Shown here piece after piece: positions 15,861 to 23,812 of a stretch of 64,000 nt of DNA. Position 1 is the first letter of the stretch, and every line of letters begins with the position of its first letter. Source of the stretch: an uncultured Acidaminococcus sp. (lineage in GTDB: Bacteria > Bacillota > Negativicutes > Acidaminococcales > Acidaminococcaceae); assembly GCA_900315205.1 (NCBI GenBank), contig OMYF01000001.1, positions 1 through 64,000 on the forward strand, in the 5' to 3' direction. A program made the translations under genes and the position numbers. The notes under the pieces were generated by a model, which saw nothing but the letters and a program-made list of their open reading frames with translations, was not told where the DNA came from and did not search any database.

Positions 15861-17426
15861 TCAGATCTCTACATCTTTCTTGACCTGTCTTACGACATCC
15901 ATGATGGAGCCGTCACGGGCTTCGATGATGCCGACGACGCGGTCTTCGAACTGGACAGGATCCGGTTTGCCGACGATATTGTATGCCGTGTCACGGAGTT
16001 CTTCGATGGTAACGATCGGCAAATCGCAGCCTTTGGCAGCTTCGATGATATCCTGCCGCTTCGGGTTGATGGCAATGCCGTAGTCGGTCACGACGACATC
16101 GACCGTTTCGCCCGGCGTGGTGACAGTCGTGCAGTCCGTGCAGATGGCGGGGCTGCGGCCCTGCAGCAGCGGAGCGATGACGATAGTGCACTTGGCGCCG
16201 GCAGCCGTATCCGGATGACCGCCCTGGGCCCCGGTGATGACACCGTCGGAACCTACGACGACGTTGACGTTGAAATGGGTATCTACTTCGAGAGCGCCCA
16301 GGATCACGAAGTCCAGTTTGTTGACATAGGCGCCCTTGTTGAACGGATCGGCATACTGGGAGGTCGTGATTTCGTAGTGGTTCGGGTTCGTCTTGATGTC
16401 TTCGATGGCAGCCGTGTCAAAATCCTGGGTATCGGCGATCTTGTTGATCAGGCCTTCATGCTGCAGTTCGCAGATGGTCTGGGCAATACCGCCCATGGCC
16501 ACGCCGATGTGGATATTGTCGTTCCTCAGATGTTCAGCCAGGTATTTGGTGGAGGCGATGGAAGCGCCGCCGACACCGGTCTGATAGATGAAACCGTCTT
16601 TGTACCAGGGCATATGGACCATGAAATCAGCCGCATATTTGGCCATCAGGAGCTTTCTCTGGTCCGTGGTCGGCTTGGCAGCACCCGTGGCGATCTTGTT
16701 CGGATCACCGATGTCATCCACTTTGACGACATAGTCGACATTCGTCATATCGATGGAAGCCGGGACATTCGGGAACGGGACCAGCGTATCAGTGATGACG
16801 ACGACCTTGTCCGCATACTGGGCATCGACGGCAGCATAGCCGAGGACGCCGCAGTCACTGCCGGACTGGCTGCCGACGGCACGGGCGTTGCCCATGTCAT
16901 CGGAGCAGGGAGCGCCGATGAAAGCGATGTCGATATGGGTCTCGCCGGTTTCGATGGCACGGACGCGGGCGCCGTGGCCGCGCATGATGGCGAGGCCTTT
17001 CAGTTTGCCGTTGGAGATGGCTTCACCGATCGGGCCGCGCACGCCGGAAGCCTGGATATTGATGACCGTACCGTCTTCGATCATCGGTACGAGGGAAGCC
17101 TGAGCCTTGCCGAGGGAAGAAGCGCAGATCGTCAGATCCTTGATGCCCATCTTGTGGACGGCTTCCATGACCATGCTGCAGACATGGTCCCCTTCACGGA
17201 AATGATGGTGGAAAGAAAGGGTCATACCGTCATGGATGCCGCATTTCTTCAGCACGTCCTCGATGGAGCCGACCAGCTTGCTGTAATTTGGATCGATGAC
17301 AGGAGCCACCGTGTGGGTAGCTGCTTTATAAGCCACCTGATGCATGGCAAAACTGCCCTTGAAGACGTCTTTGCCGGTTGCTTTCAGGATTTCTTCAGGA
17401 ATTTCTCTACCTACTGCGTTCTTCAT
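15861..17426 (-). CDS. citF: Citrate lyase alpha subunit (citrate:acetyl-ACP transferase)
   Basis: The 521-residue CitF transfers the acyl group between acetyl-ACP and citrate, the first step of citrate cleavage. Family hallmarks are the N-terminal NAVGREIPEEI, HTVAPVIDPNYSKLVGSIEDVL, SFHHHFREGDHVC, SGVRGPIGEAISNGKL and the C-terminal GETVDVVVTDYGIAINP. I start the gene at 17426 (MKNAVGR) because AAGGGGGAT lies just upstream and earlier in-frame starts fall within citE. Its ATG begins one base after the citE stop, so the subunits are made in tight stoichiometry. A terminator follows at 15792. Confidence 0.97.
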   Translation of the reverse strand: MKNAVGREIPEEILKATGKDVFKGSFAMHQVAYKAATHTVAPVIDPNYSKLVGSIEDVLKKCGIHDGMTLSFHHHFREGDHVCSMVMEAVHKMGIKDLTICASSLGKAQASLVPMIEDGTVINIQASGVRGPIGEAISNGKLKGLAIMRGHGARVRAIETGETHIDIAFIGAPCSDDMGNARAVGSQSGSDCGVLGYAAVDAQYADKVVVITDTLVPFPNVPASIDMTNVDYVVKVDDIGDPNKIATGAAKPTTDQRKLLMAKYAADFMVHMPWYKDGFIYQTGVGGASIASTKYLAEHLRNDNIHIGVAMGGIAQTICELQHEGLINKIADTQDFDTAAIEDIKTNPNHYEITTSQYADPFNKGAYVNKLDFVILGALEVDTHFNVNVVVGSDGVITGAQGGHPDTAAGAKCTIVIAPLLQGRSPAICTDCTTVTTPGETVDVVVTDYGIAINPKRQDIIEAAKGCDLPIVTIEELRDTAYNIVGKPDPVQFEDRVVGIIEARDGSIMDVVRQVKKDVEI

Positions 17427-17427
17427 C

Positions 17428-18336
17428 TTATAAATCCCCCTTATAGACACCAGCTGCTTTAGCCAGGGCGATTGTTCTCTTGGCACCGTCATAGAAAGCA
17501 ACGTCGAGCATCTTGCCGTTCAGCGTGAAGACACCGATACCCATGGCTTTCTTGGTATCGATTTCGCGGACAACAGCTTCGGCCCAGCGGATTTGTTTTT
17601 CAGTCGGAGTGAACACTTCATGGCAGACCGGGATCTGGCGCGGGTTGATGATGGATTTGCCGTCAAAGCCCATTTGTTTGATGGTTTCCACATCCTTGCG
17701 GAAGCCTTCCATGTCATCCAGGTCGGTGTAGACCGTATCGAAGCACATCTTGCCGGTAGCACGGGCTGCGATGACCATTTGCTGCCGGGCACCCATCAGT
17801 TCCACACCGGTCTTGGAAATGCTGGTCTGCAGATCCCGGGTGTAGTCGCCGCCGGAAAGGGCCACGCCGAACAGACGGTCAGAAGCCTTGCAGATATCAT
17901 AGACATTCAGGATGCCTTTGGTGGATTCGATGGCAGCCATGATGAGGGTGGAACCCACTTCACGGTGGAATTCTTTTTCAGCAGCCGTAATGGCTTCTTC
18001 AACGATCTTGACGTCCTGAGCGGATTCAGTCTTGGAGATACGGATCGTGTCGGCACCGCCTGCGACGCAGACACGGATATCTTCCTTCCAGTGCGGGGTT
18101 TCCAGACCATTGATGCGGACGACGCGTTCGCAGCCATGATAATCGATTTCCTTCAGGGCATGGAACAGGGAATAGCGGGCTGCATCCTTCTGGTTTTCAG
18201 CAACGGCGTCTTCCAGGTCCAGCATGATGGAATCGGGCTTATATACATACGGATCTTTGATCAGGCTCGGTTTTTGTGCGTTCAGGAACATCATGGATCT
18301 TCTGAGACGCTTGAAGTTAGGATTTGTGTTTGCCAT
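17428..18336 (-). CDS. citE: Citrate lyase beta subunit (citryl-ACP lyase)
   Basis: The 302-residue CitE cleaves citryl-ACP to acetyl-ACP and oxaloacetate. It starts RLRRSMMFLNAQKPSLI and shows SIMLDLEDAVAENQKDAARY (about residues 37-56), the acidic metal-binding segment of the HpcH/CitE family, a VRINGLETPHW region and IESTKGILN (Glu ligand, about 140-148). The start at 18336 follows GGGAGGTC with good spacing. Its ATG is one base after the citD stop, mirroring the citE-citF junction. Confidence 0.97.
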   Translation of the reverse strand: MANTNPNFKRLRRSMMFLNAQKPSLIKDPYVYKPDSIMLDLEDAVAENQKDAARYSLFHALKEIDYHGCERVVRINGLETPHWKEDIRVCVAGGADTIRISKTESAQDVKIVEEAITAAEKEFHREVGSTLIMAAIESTKGILNVYDICKASDRLFGVALSGGDYTRDLQTSISKTGVELMGARQQMVIAARATGKMCFDTVYTDLDDMEGFRKDVETIKQMGFDGKSIINPRQIPVCHEVFTPTEKQIRWAEAVVREIDTKKAMGIGVFTLNGKMLDVAFYDGAKRTIALAKAAGVYKGDL

Positions 18337-18337
18337 A

Positions 18338-18637
18338 TTATAAGACCTCCCAGGGATTCGGAGTATCCGGGTCCTCATTGATAGAACGGAACACAGCGCC
18401 TTCCACACGTGCTTTCAGTGTGCAGTCCAGAGCGCCCTTATCCACAACGGAAACCTTGGCGTTCTTGACGTCGAGCTTCTTCAGAGTATCCAGGACAACA
18501 GCCTTGATCTGTCTGCCGTACTGATGGATGACACTGCTTTCGATAGTGAGCTCGATGCCGTTCGTGCCGGGTTCTACGGTTATCTGGGCATCAGAGGATT
18601 CGACAGTGCCAGCCATGGCTGCCTTCTTTAATTCCAT
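18338..18637 (-). CDS. citD: Citrate lyase acyl carrier protein (gamma subunit)
   Basis: The 99-residue CitD carries the 2'-(5''-phosphoribosyl)-3'-dephospho-CoA arm. The conserved GTVESSD motif at residues 10-16 contains the attachment serine (Ser14 in known CitD proteins). The ribosome binding site AAGGAGG precedes the ATG. It is the first gene of citDEF. The usual citC (acetyl ligase) gene that precedes citD in other bacteria is not here. Expression starts in the intergenic region shared with lysR. Confidence 0.96.
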   Translation of the reverse strand: MELKKAAMAGTVESSDAQITVEPGTNGIELTIESSVIHQYGRQIKAVVLDTLKKLDVKNAKVSVVDKGALDCTLKARVEGAVFRSINEDPDTPNPWEVL

Positions 18638-18692
18638 GAAAATTCCTCCTTACATAACAAACAAGAACTGTTTACATTCTTACACACTGATG

Positions 18693-18745
18693 GTATCACA
18701 GGAAAAAATGGAAAACTAATATAAATAATGGTATAATCAACATAA
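18693..18745 (-). promoter_or_regulatory. citDEF promoter/operator, shared with the CitMHS gene
   Basis: Read on the minus strand this region ends in TGATACC (a possible -10, GATACC), 18 bases upstream of which is a weak -35 TATTAG. Immediately upstream is an AT-rich block. The same block with the same spacing occurs before the citrate transporter (23582-23635): GTATCA and GAAAACTAATATAAATAATG are identical and 18 bases apart in both, and AACATAAG follows. The likely ligand is the LysR protein encoded next door. Confidence 0.7.
18709..18737 (+). promoter_or_regulatory. lysR promoter overlapping the citD operator
   Basis: TGGAAA (18709-18714), 17 bases and TATAAT (18732-18737) form a plus-strand promoter that lies inside the conserved operator. 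A LysR protein bound there would repress its own gene while activating citDEF, the usual arrangement for this family. Confidence 0.6.
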
Positions 18746-18885
18746 GTGTGGACTTATCAAGAGGCGGAGAGCGCCTTGTGGTGCGGGGTTTGTCCCTCTG
18801 CTATATTTTCGTAAAAATTCAGCAATTGAAATATCTATAAAATCCAACTGGAAATGCGGACCGCTGGGTAGGAAGGAGTTACTGG

Positions 18886-19818
18886 ATGAACCTGAAACAT
18901 GCGCAGTATATTATGGAAATCATCAAGGAAGGAAGCATCACCAATGCTTCCAAGACCATGCATGTATCTCAGCCTGCTCTGAGTCAGACGATCAAAGCTG
19001 TGGAAAAATATCTGGGAGCACCCATATTTCTGCGCAATACCAAGCCCATTGTCCTGACGGAAGCAGGTAAAAAATATATTGCTGCAGTGAAGAAGATCAT
19101 CACTATCAGCACGAACCTGCTGCATGAAGTTTCGGACATCCAGTACGAAGGCTACGGCACGCTGCGCCTGGGAATCCCCATCCAGCGGGCCATGCAGATG
19201 CTGCCCCGGGTCATGCCCGTATTCCGGCAGCGGTATCCCCATATCAAGCTCGAAATCAAGGAAGCGGGCAGCAACACCACCGAGAAGGCCGTCCTCAACG
19301 GGGATGTGGACATCGCTGTGCTGACGACGACCCCGAACAATGATGAACTGAACTACGATCTGGTGGAAACGGAGGATGTCGTCCTGGTGGCCAACAAGAT
19401 GACCATGCTGGCCCAGCGCATCGAACCGGGAACGGCCATCCATATCACGGAAGCCAAGAATGAGTCTTTCATTTCCATCACGGAAGGTCATAATGTGCGC
19501 CGCGTGCAGGAAACGCTGTTCGATGTATACGAGATGAAGCCCCACATCATCCTGGAAACATCCAGCATCGAAGTGGGAAAGCGCCTCGTCAACAGCATGG
19601 AATCCGTGTTCATCTGTCCCGACGTCTATCTGGATCCGTATTTCCTGAGCCAGGACCGCTGCGTCCTCTACCCCCTGCTGGGAGTGGCCAATAAGCGGTA
19701 CTGTTATGTCTGCAGCCGCCGGGATGCGTATCTCAGCCCGTATGCGAGGGCTTTCATCGAACTGATCAAGACGCGGGGCGTAAAGGAAAGGATTCAGGAT
19801 GACTATGAAAAAAAATGA
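18886..19818 (+). CDS. LysR-family regulator of citrate genes
   Basis: The 310-residue protein has an N-terminal winged helix-turn-helix (residues 1-60: ITNASKTMHVSQPALSQTIKAVE) and a C-terminal substrate-binding domain of the periplasmic-binding type. It is transcribed away from citDEF, and its stop overlaps the citXG start by 20 bases. Position and the repeated operator suggest control of citrate lyase and transporter genes, with citrate or a related metabolite as effector; both are inferred. An AGGAAGGAG site precedes the ATG. Confidence 0.9.
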   Translation: MNLKHAQYIMEIIKEGSITNASKTMHVSQPALSQTIKAVEKYLGAPIFLRNTKPIVLTEAGKKYIAAVKKIITISTNLLHEVSDIQYEGYGTLRLGIPIQRAMQMLPRVMPVFRQRYPHIKLEIKEAGSNTTEKAVLNGDVDIAVLTTTPNNDELNYDLVETEDVVLVANKMTMLAQRIEPGTAIHITEAKNESFISITEGHNVRRVQETLFDVYEMKPHIILETSSIEVGKRLVNSMESVFICPDVYLDPYFLSQDRCVLYPLLGVANKRYCYVCSRRDAYLSPYARAFIELIKTRGVKERIQDDYEKK

Positions 19819-21190
19819 TCCCGTGCCGCCGGAACTTGCGGTGGAAGTGGAGGATATGCTCCGGGCAAGGGACGGGCGCGTCCTGGCTCAGCGGAAACTC
19901 CTGGAAAGATATCATAAACCGCTTCTCTTTTTTACGATGAATATCCCGGGTCCCCGGAAAGTCTCGCCTCTGGTCCGGATCGGATTCGAGGAAGGCGTCA
20001 GACGGGTGGAGCTTGCCCTGGACGAAGCATCGGTTCCTGTACTGTTCACGAAGGTCATCGCTTACAAGACGGGATATGAAAAATATTATGTCCTGGACGG
20101 TGACGTGAAAAAGATCAAGGCCCTCACATCGGCGCTGGAGAATGCTGACCGTCTGGGAAGGCTCTTCGACATGGATGTCCTGGATGTGGACGGCCGCAAG
20201 CTCTCCCGGCAGGAGCTGGGACTTCCCGGACGGACCTGCCTTGTTTGCGGCGAGCCCGCCCAGGCCTGCGCGCGCAGCAGGAAGCACAGCGTACCTGTCC
20301 TGGTACGGAATGTACATCGGATCCTGGAAAATTTTGTCCTCGATTCTGCGGAAATCTTCATGCGGGACGCACTGGAGGGTGAGGTGGCGGCGACCCCGAA
20401 ACCGGGACTCGTGGATCTGGACAATTCCGGTGCCCACAGGGACATGGACTGTCATACTTTTGCTCTCAGTACGGATGCCATCCTGCCCCACCTGCGTCTC
20501 ATGGCGGAAAAAGGCTGGCGCTGGAACGGGGACGGGGAGTCCCTTTTCGTGGCGCTGCGCCCCATGGGTGCTGCCGCGGAGAAGGCCATGTTCCAGGCTA
20601 CGGGAAATGTCAATACGCATAAGGGGATCATCTTTTCCCTGGGGCTCGTCACGGCTTTTACACTGTGGCATGTGGCCCGTCACGGCTATGTGGACAGCGG
20701 AGCTATCCTCAGGGAAATCGGAAGTGTCGTGACACCGCTCCTGGAGCGGGATTTTGCAAAGATCGATCCCTATCACCCGCACACGCACGGAGAGATCCTT
20801 TACGTGCGGGATGGCTGCCGCGGGATCCGCGGCGAGGCGATGGACGGATTTCCTGCTGTGGCGGATATAGGGCTTCCGGCCCTGCGGAAATTTTCACAGG
20901 AACGGCGGCCGGCAAACGAAGCCTGCATCCAGACGCTGCTGCTGCTCATGAGCCAGGTGGAGGATACGAACATCCTGAGCCGGTCGGACCGGGATACGCT
21001 CAGCTATGCACAGGCACAGGCCGGCGCCGTCCTCCGGAAGGGCGGCGCCTTTACCCCCGAGGGGATCCGGGCCGTGTGGGCACTGAACGACGAATTCGTC
21101 GCCCGCAATATCAGCCCCGGAGGCTGCGCCGATCTGCTGATCCTCTCTCTCTACCTTGTGCGGATGGAAGATCGTTTCGGCAAAAAATAA
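19799..21190 (+). CDS. citXG: CitX-CitG fusion: citrate lyase prosthetic group synthesis and transfer
   Basis: The 463-residue protein joins two enzymes. Residues about 1-175 are CitX, apo-citrate lyase phosphoribosyl-dephospho-CoA transferase, recognised by GRLFDMDVLD, SRQELG and the Cys-rich RTCLVCGEPAQACARS. Residues about 180-463 are CitG, triphosphoribosyl-dephospho-CoA synthase, with TPKPGLVDLDNSGAHRDMD, TGNVNTHKG and SPGGCADLL. CitG makes the precursor and CitX loads it on CitD. Fusions of this kind are known in some bacteria. The start ATG at 19799 follows AAAGGA and overlaps lysR. The coordination with the divergent citDEF operon is clear from the shared control region. Confidence 0.93.
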   Translation: MTMKKNDPVPPELAVEVEDMLRARDGRVLAQRKLLERYHKPLLFFTMNIPGPRKVSPLVRIGFEEGVRRVELALDEASVPVLFTKVIAYKTGYEKYYVLDGDVKKIKALTSALENADRLGRLFDMDVLDVDGRKLSRQELGLPGRTCLVCGEPAQACARSRKHSVPVLVRNVHRILENFVLDSAEIFMRDALEGEVAATPKPGLVDLDNSGAHRDMDCHTFALSTDAILPHLRLMAEKGWRWNGDGESLFVALRPMGAAAEKAMFQATGNVNTHKGIIFSLGLVTAFTLWHVARHGYVDSGAILREIGSVVTPLLERDFAKIDPYHPHTHGEILYVRDGCRGIRGEAMDGFPAVADIGLPALRKFSQERRPANEACIQTLLLLMSQVEDTNILSRSDRDTLSYAQAQAGAVLRKGGAFTPEGIRAVWALNDEFVARNISPGGCADLLILSLYLVRMEDRFGKK

Positions 21191-21199
21191 AGTCTTTCG

Positions 21200-21282
21200 T
21201 GACCCTGTGGATCTGCTGCGAACCTGTCTTGCCGGCCATTCCGCAAGACGGATATGCAGCAGTGGGGCAGGGTCATATTTTG
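21200..21282 (+). terminator. Long stem-loop after citXG, probable terminator
   Basis: Three nested pairings are seen: TGACCCTG (21200-21207) with CAGGGTCA (21268-21275), CTGCTGC with GCAGCAG, and GTCTTGC with GCAAGAC. The hairpin is followed by TATTTTG, a weak T-run. Confidence 0.5.
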
Positions 21283-21466
21283 TGATAAGAAAAAAACAAA
21301 GAGTCATATAAGCAGTCCATACTAAAATAATAGGATATATGAAAAAATTGAATCACAGACCCCTTCCAGCCGAATCATCCTGTTTTCCCTGATGGGCTGG
21401 GGCGTGGAGGCATTCCAGCCCGTTTTGGAAGCTGCTGCCGGCAGTAAAAAAAGTGGGGTGGGCCCC

Positions 21467-21495
21467 TTGAGAAATGGAAAAAAGGAGACTACAAT
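21467..21495 (+). promoter_or_regulatory. Promoter for the 80-aa hypothetical gene
   Basis: TTGAGA (21467-21472), exactly 17 bases, then TACAAT (21490-21495): a near-consensus sigma-70 promoter. The rest of 21283-21466 shows nothing recognisable. Confidence 0.7.
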
Positions 21496-21595
21496 AGGGA
21501 ACGGCTCAGGGAGGATGACTGCCGGACTTTTCCGTCCGCAGCTTTCTGGAGCCGATCTCATCTTATTGATACTTGATCGAGGGAAGGGTTTTACT

Positions 21596-21838
21596 ATGAC
21601 GGAAAGAGAATACGAAACCGAAGCCAACCGCATGGCTGAAAAAGCCAATTATGATTCTGCTGAGAAAACAGGTATTGCCTATAAGGGCATGGATGTATAT
21701 GAAGGCACAGGCCATCAGGGCGATGTCCCGGGCTACCCGATGTTCCTCCTTGCAGGAGCCGGCAGGGTCAGGAGAGCGGATATCCACGAAACCTGTGATA
21801 TCATGGGAATCATGACCAAAAAGGCCAGCTGCAGGTAA
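21596..21838 (+). CDS. Hypothetical protein, 80 aa
   Basis: The ATG at 21596 follows GGGAAGGG (21581-21588) and lies 100 bases after a near-consensus promoter, with a strong terminator 30 bases after the stop. These three signals make it a plausible small gene although I recognise no family. The N-terminal half is charged and helical (MTEREYETEANRMAEKANYD), the middle has a GTGHQGDVPGYP turn-rich region, and the tail is basic with two cysteines. No membrane segment is seen. Confidence 0.55.
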   Translation: MTEREYETEANRMAEKANYDSAEKTGIAYKGMDVYEGTGHQGDVPGYPMFLLAGAGRVRRADIHETCDIMGIMTKKASCR

Positions 21839-21867
21839 TCCGGCATTTTCCTGGTATACAGCTGCAG

Positions 21868-21921
21868 CGCAAAAAGCACGCCGCCGCGTCGTTGTTCGAC
21901 TGCGTCGGCGTGCTTTTTGCG
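21868..21921. terminator. Strong hairpin terminator
   Basis: CGCAAAAAGCACGCCG (21868-21883) is exactly inverted at 21906-21921, with the T-run inside the 3' arm. The 22-base loop contains a second short pairing. It ends the 80-aa gene and could also work on the other strand. Confidence 0.7.
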
Positions 21922-22072
21922 TGTCCGAATGGCAAATCCTGGAACGTAAAAAAAGCTGTGATGCGTTGCTGCTGTGTGGCCGGGAGCGGTGCAGATCTCC
22001 TTCTATTGCCACGGGCCCTATCCTTTTGGCAGGGGCTGCCATAAAGACATTGGTCTGTAAGCATATCAGAAA

Positions 22073-22102
22073 AAAACTCCACCCGCGCACGGGTGGAGTT
22101 TT
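22073..22102 (-). terminator. Terminator of the citrate transporter gene
   Basis: AAAACTCCACCCG (22073-22085) pairs perfectly with CGGGTGGAGTTTT (22090-22102) around a four-base loop. On the minus strand the arm continues into a run of T. The transporter stop is 11 bases upstream. Confidence 0.85.
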
Positions 22103-22113
22103 GTAAAATCCGG

Positions 22114-23445
22114 TCAGATGTGGAACAGGCCGAGGATGGCACCGCAGAGCAGGGAAATCCAGGAGAGGACCCACAGTCTCGGAGCACAGAACTTCAGCAG
22201 TTCCTTGATTTCGATACCGGCAAGGCCGCAGGCCAGGAAGGTCGTGGCAGCATGCGGGGTTACGAGCACGCCGTAGTTCTTGCCGATCAGCATGGCCATG
22301 GCCATGTCATGAGCATCGACGCCGAACTGGTTGCCGACGCTGATGGCCAGAGGCAGCAGGCCGAAGAAGTAGGAGTCCGTGCCGAGCATCATGCCGATAG
22401 GCACTGCAAAGAATCCGAAGATGTCCTGCAGATGGCCGCCCAGTGCCTGAGGAACGATGTAAATCAGCATTTGAGCCATAGCCTTCATCATGCCGGTCTT
22501 GGACAGCACGCCCAGGAATACGCCGGAAGCCAGCAGGATCATCGGCATGGTCAGAGCGGTAGCAGCGTGCATCTTGATGGCTCTTGCCTGATCAGCTGCA
22601 GAATGGAAGTTGGCGATCAGGGCTACAGCCAGGCCGAACATGAAAGCTGCATACAGAGGGATCTTGGTGAAGCAGAGGAGACCGATGACAATCAGCGTCA
22701 GGATCCCGTTGAACCAGATCATCTTGGGGCGGGCCATGAATTTCTTGTCTTCATCGTTCAGATCGTCATCGCTGGTGTTGGAGTTTTCATCGGACAGTTC
22801 AGCAGCTTTGCCCGTGGGGACAAGGCCGGCGCCGCGGCGCTTTTCCATAACGCCCATGTAAGCGGCAAAGATGACCAGGATAATCAGGCCGACACCCTGC
22901 AGGGGCAGCAGTTCTTTCCACAGTTCATTGACGTCCGCGTTCAGGACGACACCGGTACGGGCTACAGGACCGCCCCAGGGGAGCAGGTTCATGATGGACA
23001 TGGCAGCACCGATGATGCAGACCAGGACGACCGGGCGCATATGCAGTTTCTTATAAATAGGAAGCATAGCCGGGATGGTGATCAGCAGGGTGGAAGCCAG
23101 AGCACCGTCGAGGTGGGAAATGACAGCAATCAGAGAAGTGGCGACCGTAACCATGACGATGTTGGAACCGGCTTTTTTAACCAGCCAGTTTACCATCGGA
23201 TCGAACAGTCCCATATCGCCCATCATGGAGAAGTAAACGATGGAGAAAATGAAGAGGACGGCTGTCGACCAGGTCTTGCTGACACCTTCCTTGATGAACC
23301 CGAAGATCTGGTTCGGTCCGAATCCGCAGATCAGGGCTGCGATGATCGGAACAATGACGAACAGAGGGACCGGGTTGGCTTTGGAGCGGATCAGGGCTGC
23401 GACGATGATGATGACCATCGCGAAACCGACAATACCTAAAAACAT
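22114..23445 (-). CDS. CitMHS-family citrate transporter
   Basis: The 443-residue membrane protein has about 12 hydrophobic segments and conserved features of the CitM/CitH citrate-metal symporters: FLGIVGFAMVIIIVAALI at the start, HLDGALASTLLITIPAMLP (about residues 113-131), NLLPWGGPVARTGVVL (about 155-170) and near the end LIGKNYGVLVTPHAATTFL. CitM-type proteins take up citrate complexed with a divalent cation using protons. The start at 23445 follows AAGGAGGTAG. Upstream in-frame codons cross the promoter. The promoter element matches that of citDEF, which ties the function to citrate fermentation. Confidence 0.9.
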   Translation of the reverse strand: MFLGIVGFAMVIIIVAALIRSKANPVPLFVIVPIIAALICGFGPNQIFGFIKEGVSKTWSTAVLFIFSIVYFSMMGDMGLFDPMVNWLVKKAGSNIVMVTVATSLIAVISHLDGALASTLLITIPAMLPIYKKLHMRPVVLVCIIGAAMSIMNLLPWGGPVARTGVVLNADVNELWKELLPLQGVGLIILVIFAAYMGVMEKRRGAGLVPTGKAAELSDENSNTSDDDLNDEDKKFMARPKMIWFNGILTLIVIGLLCFTKIPLYAAFMFGLAVALIANFHSAADQARAIKMHAATALTMPMILLASGVFLGVLSKTGMMKAMAQMLIYIVPQALGGHLQDIFGFFAVPIGMMLGTDSYFFGLLPLAISVGNQFGVDAHDMAMAMLIGKNYGVLVTPHAATTFLACGLAGIEIKELLKFCAPRLWVLSWISLLCGAILGLFHI

Positions 23446-23581
23446 GTTTCTACCTCCTTGTAGATCTTTGCCGGGAAATGGGGCGGCTTCCCGGAACAAT
23501 GAATAATGATGAAATGAAACTCCCGCCGTCGCTTCTTTCAGCATTTCCGGCGATGCCCCGCACTTCTTTCTACAGCAAATA

Positions 23582-23635
23582 GTATCATATGGCATTGTTG
23601 AAAACTAATATAAATAATGATATAGAAAACATAAG
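23582..23635 (-). promoter_or_regulatory. Promoter/operator of the citrate transporter gene
   Basis: On the minus strand ATGATACT supplies a -10 (GATACT), with TATTAG 18 bases upstream. The adjacent block is shared with the citD control region at 18693-18745, including 20 identical bases GAAAACTAATATAAATAATG (23600-23619). This leaves a leader of about 135 bases without an evident riboswitch. The rest of 23636-23749 is AT-rich with nothing recognised. Confidence 0.7.
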
Positions 23636-23749
23636 ATAAGAATTATAGAAATCCTCTTATTCCAGTATCCATGCGCTTTTCCGGACACGCCTCAATTATT
23701 GTAATTATAGGTATTTTAAGATAACTTTAAAAGCCACACGGTCCCGGAC

Positions 23750-23785
23750 AGAAAAACACCATCAAAACAGAGCGTTTTGATGGTG
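23750..23785 (-). terminator. Terminator of the potABCD operon
   Basis: CACCATCAAAAC (23757-23768) and GTTTTGATGGTG (23774-23785) are perfect inverted repeats with a five-base loop. On the minus strand the hairpin is followed by TTTTTCTG. Confidence 0.9.
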
Positions 23786-23812
23786 CCTGACATGTAACAA
23801 ACGATATATTTT

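Noticed and set aside
16215-17462. A 415-codon plus-strand frame opposite citF
   Set aside because: citF is unmistakable on the other strand, and the plus frame has an antisense-type composition.
22093-23439. A 448-codon plus-strand frame opposite the citrate transporter
   Set aside because: The minus-strand membrane protein has a strong binding site, promoter and terminator. The plus frame is hydrophilic Asp/Gln/His-rich shadow.
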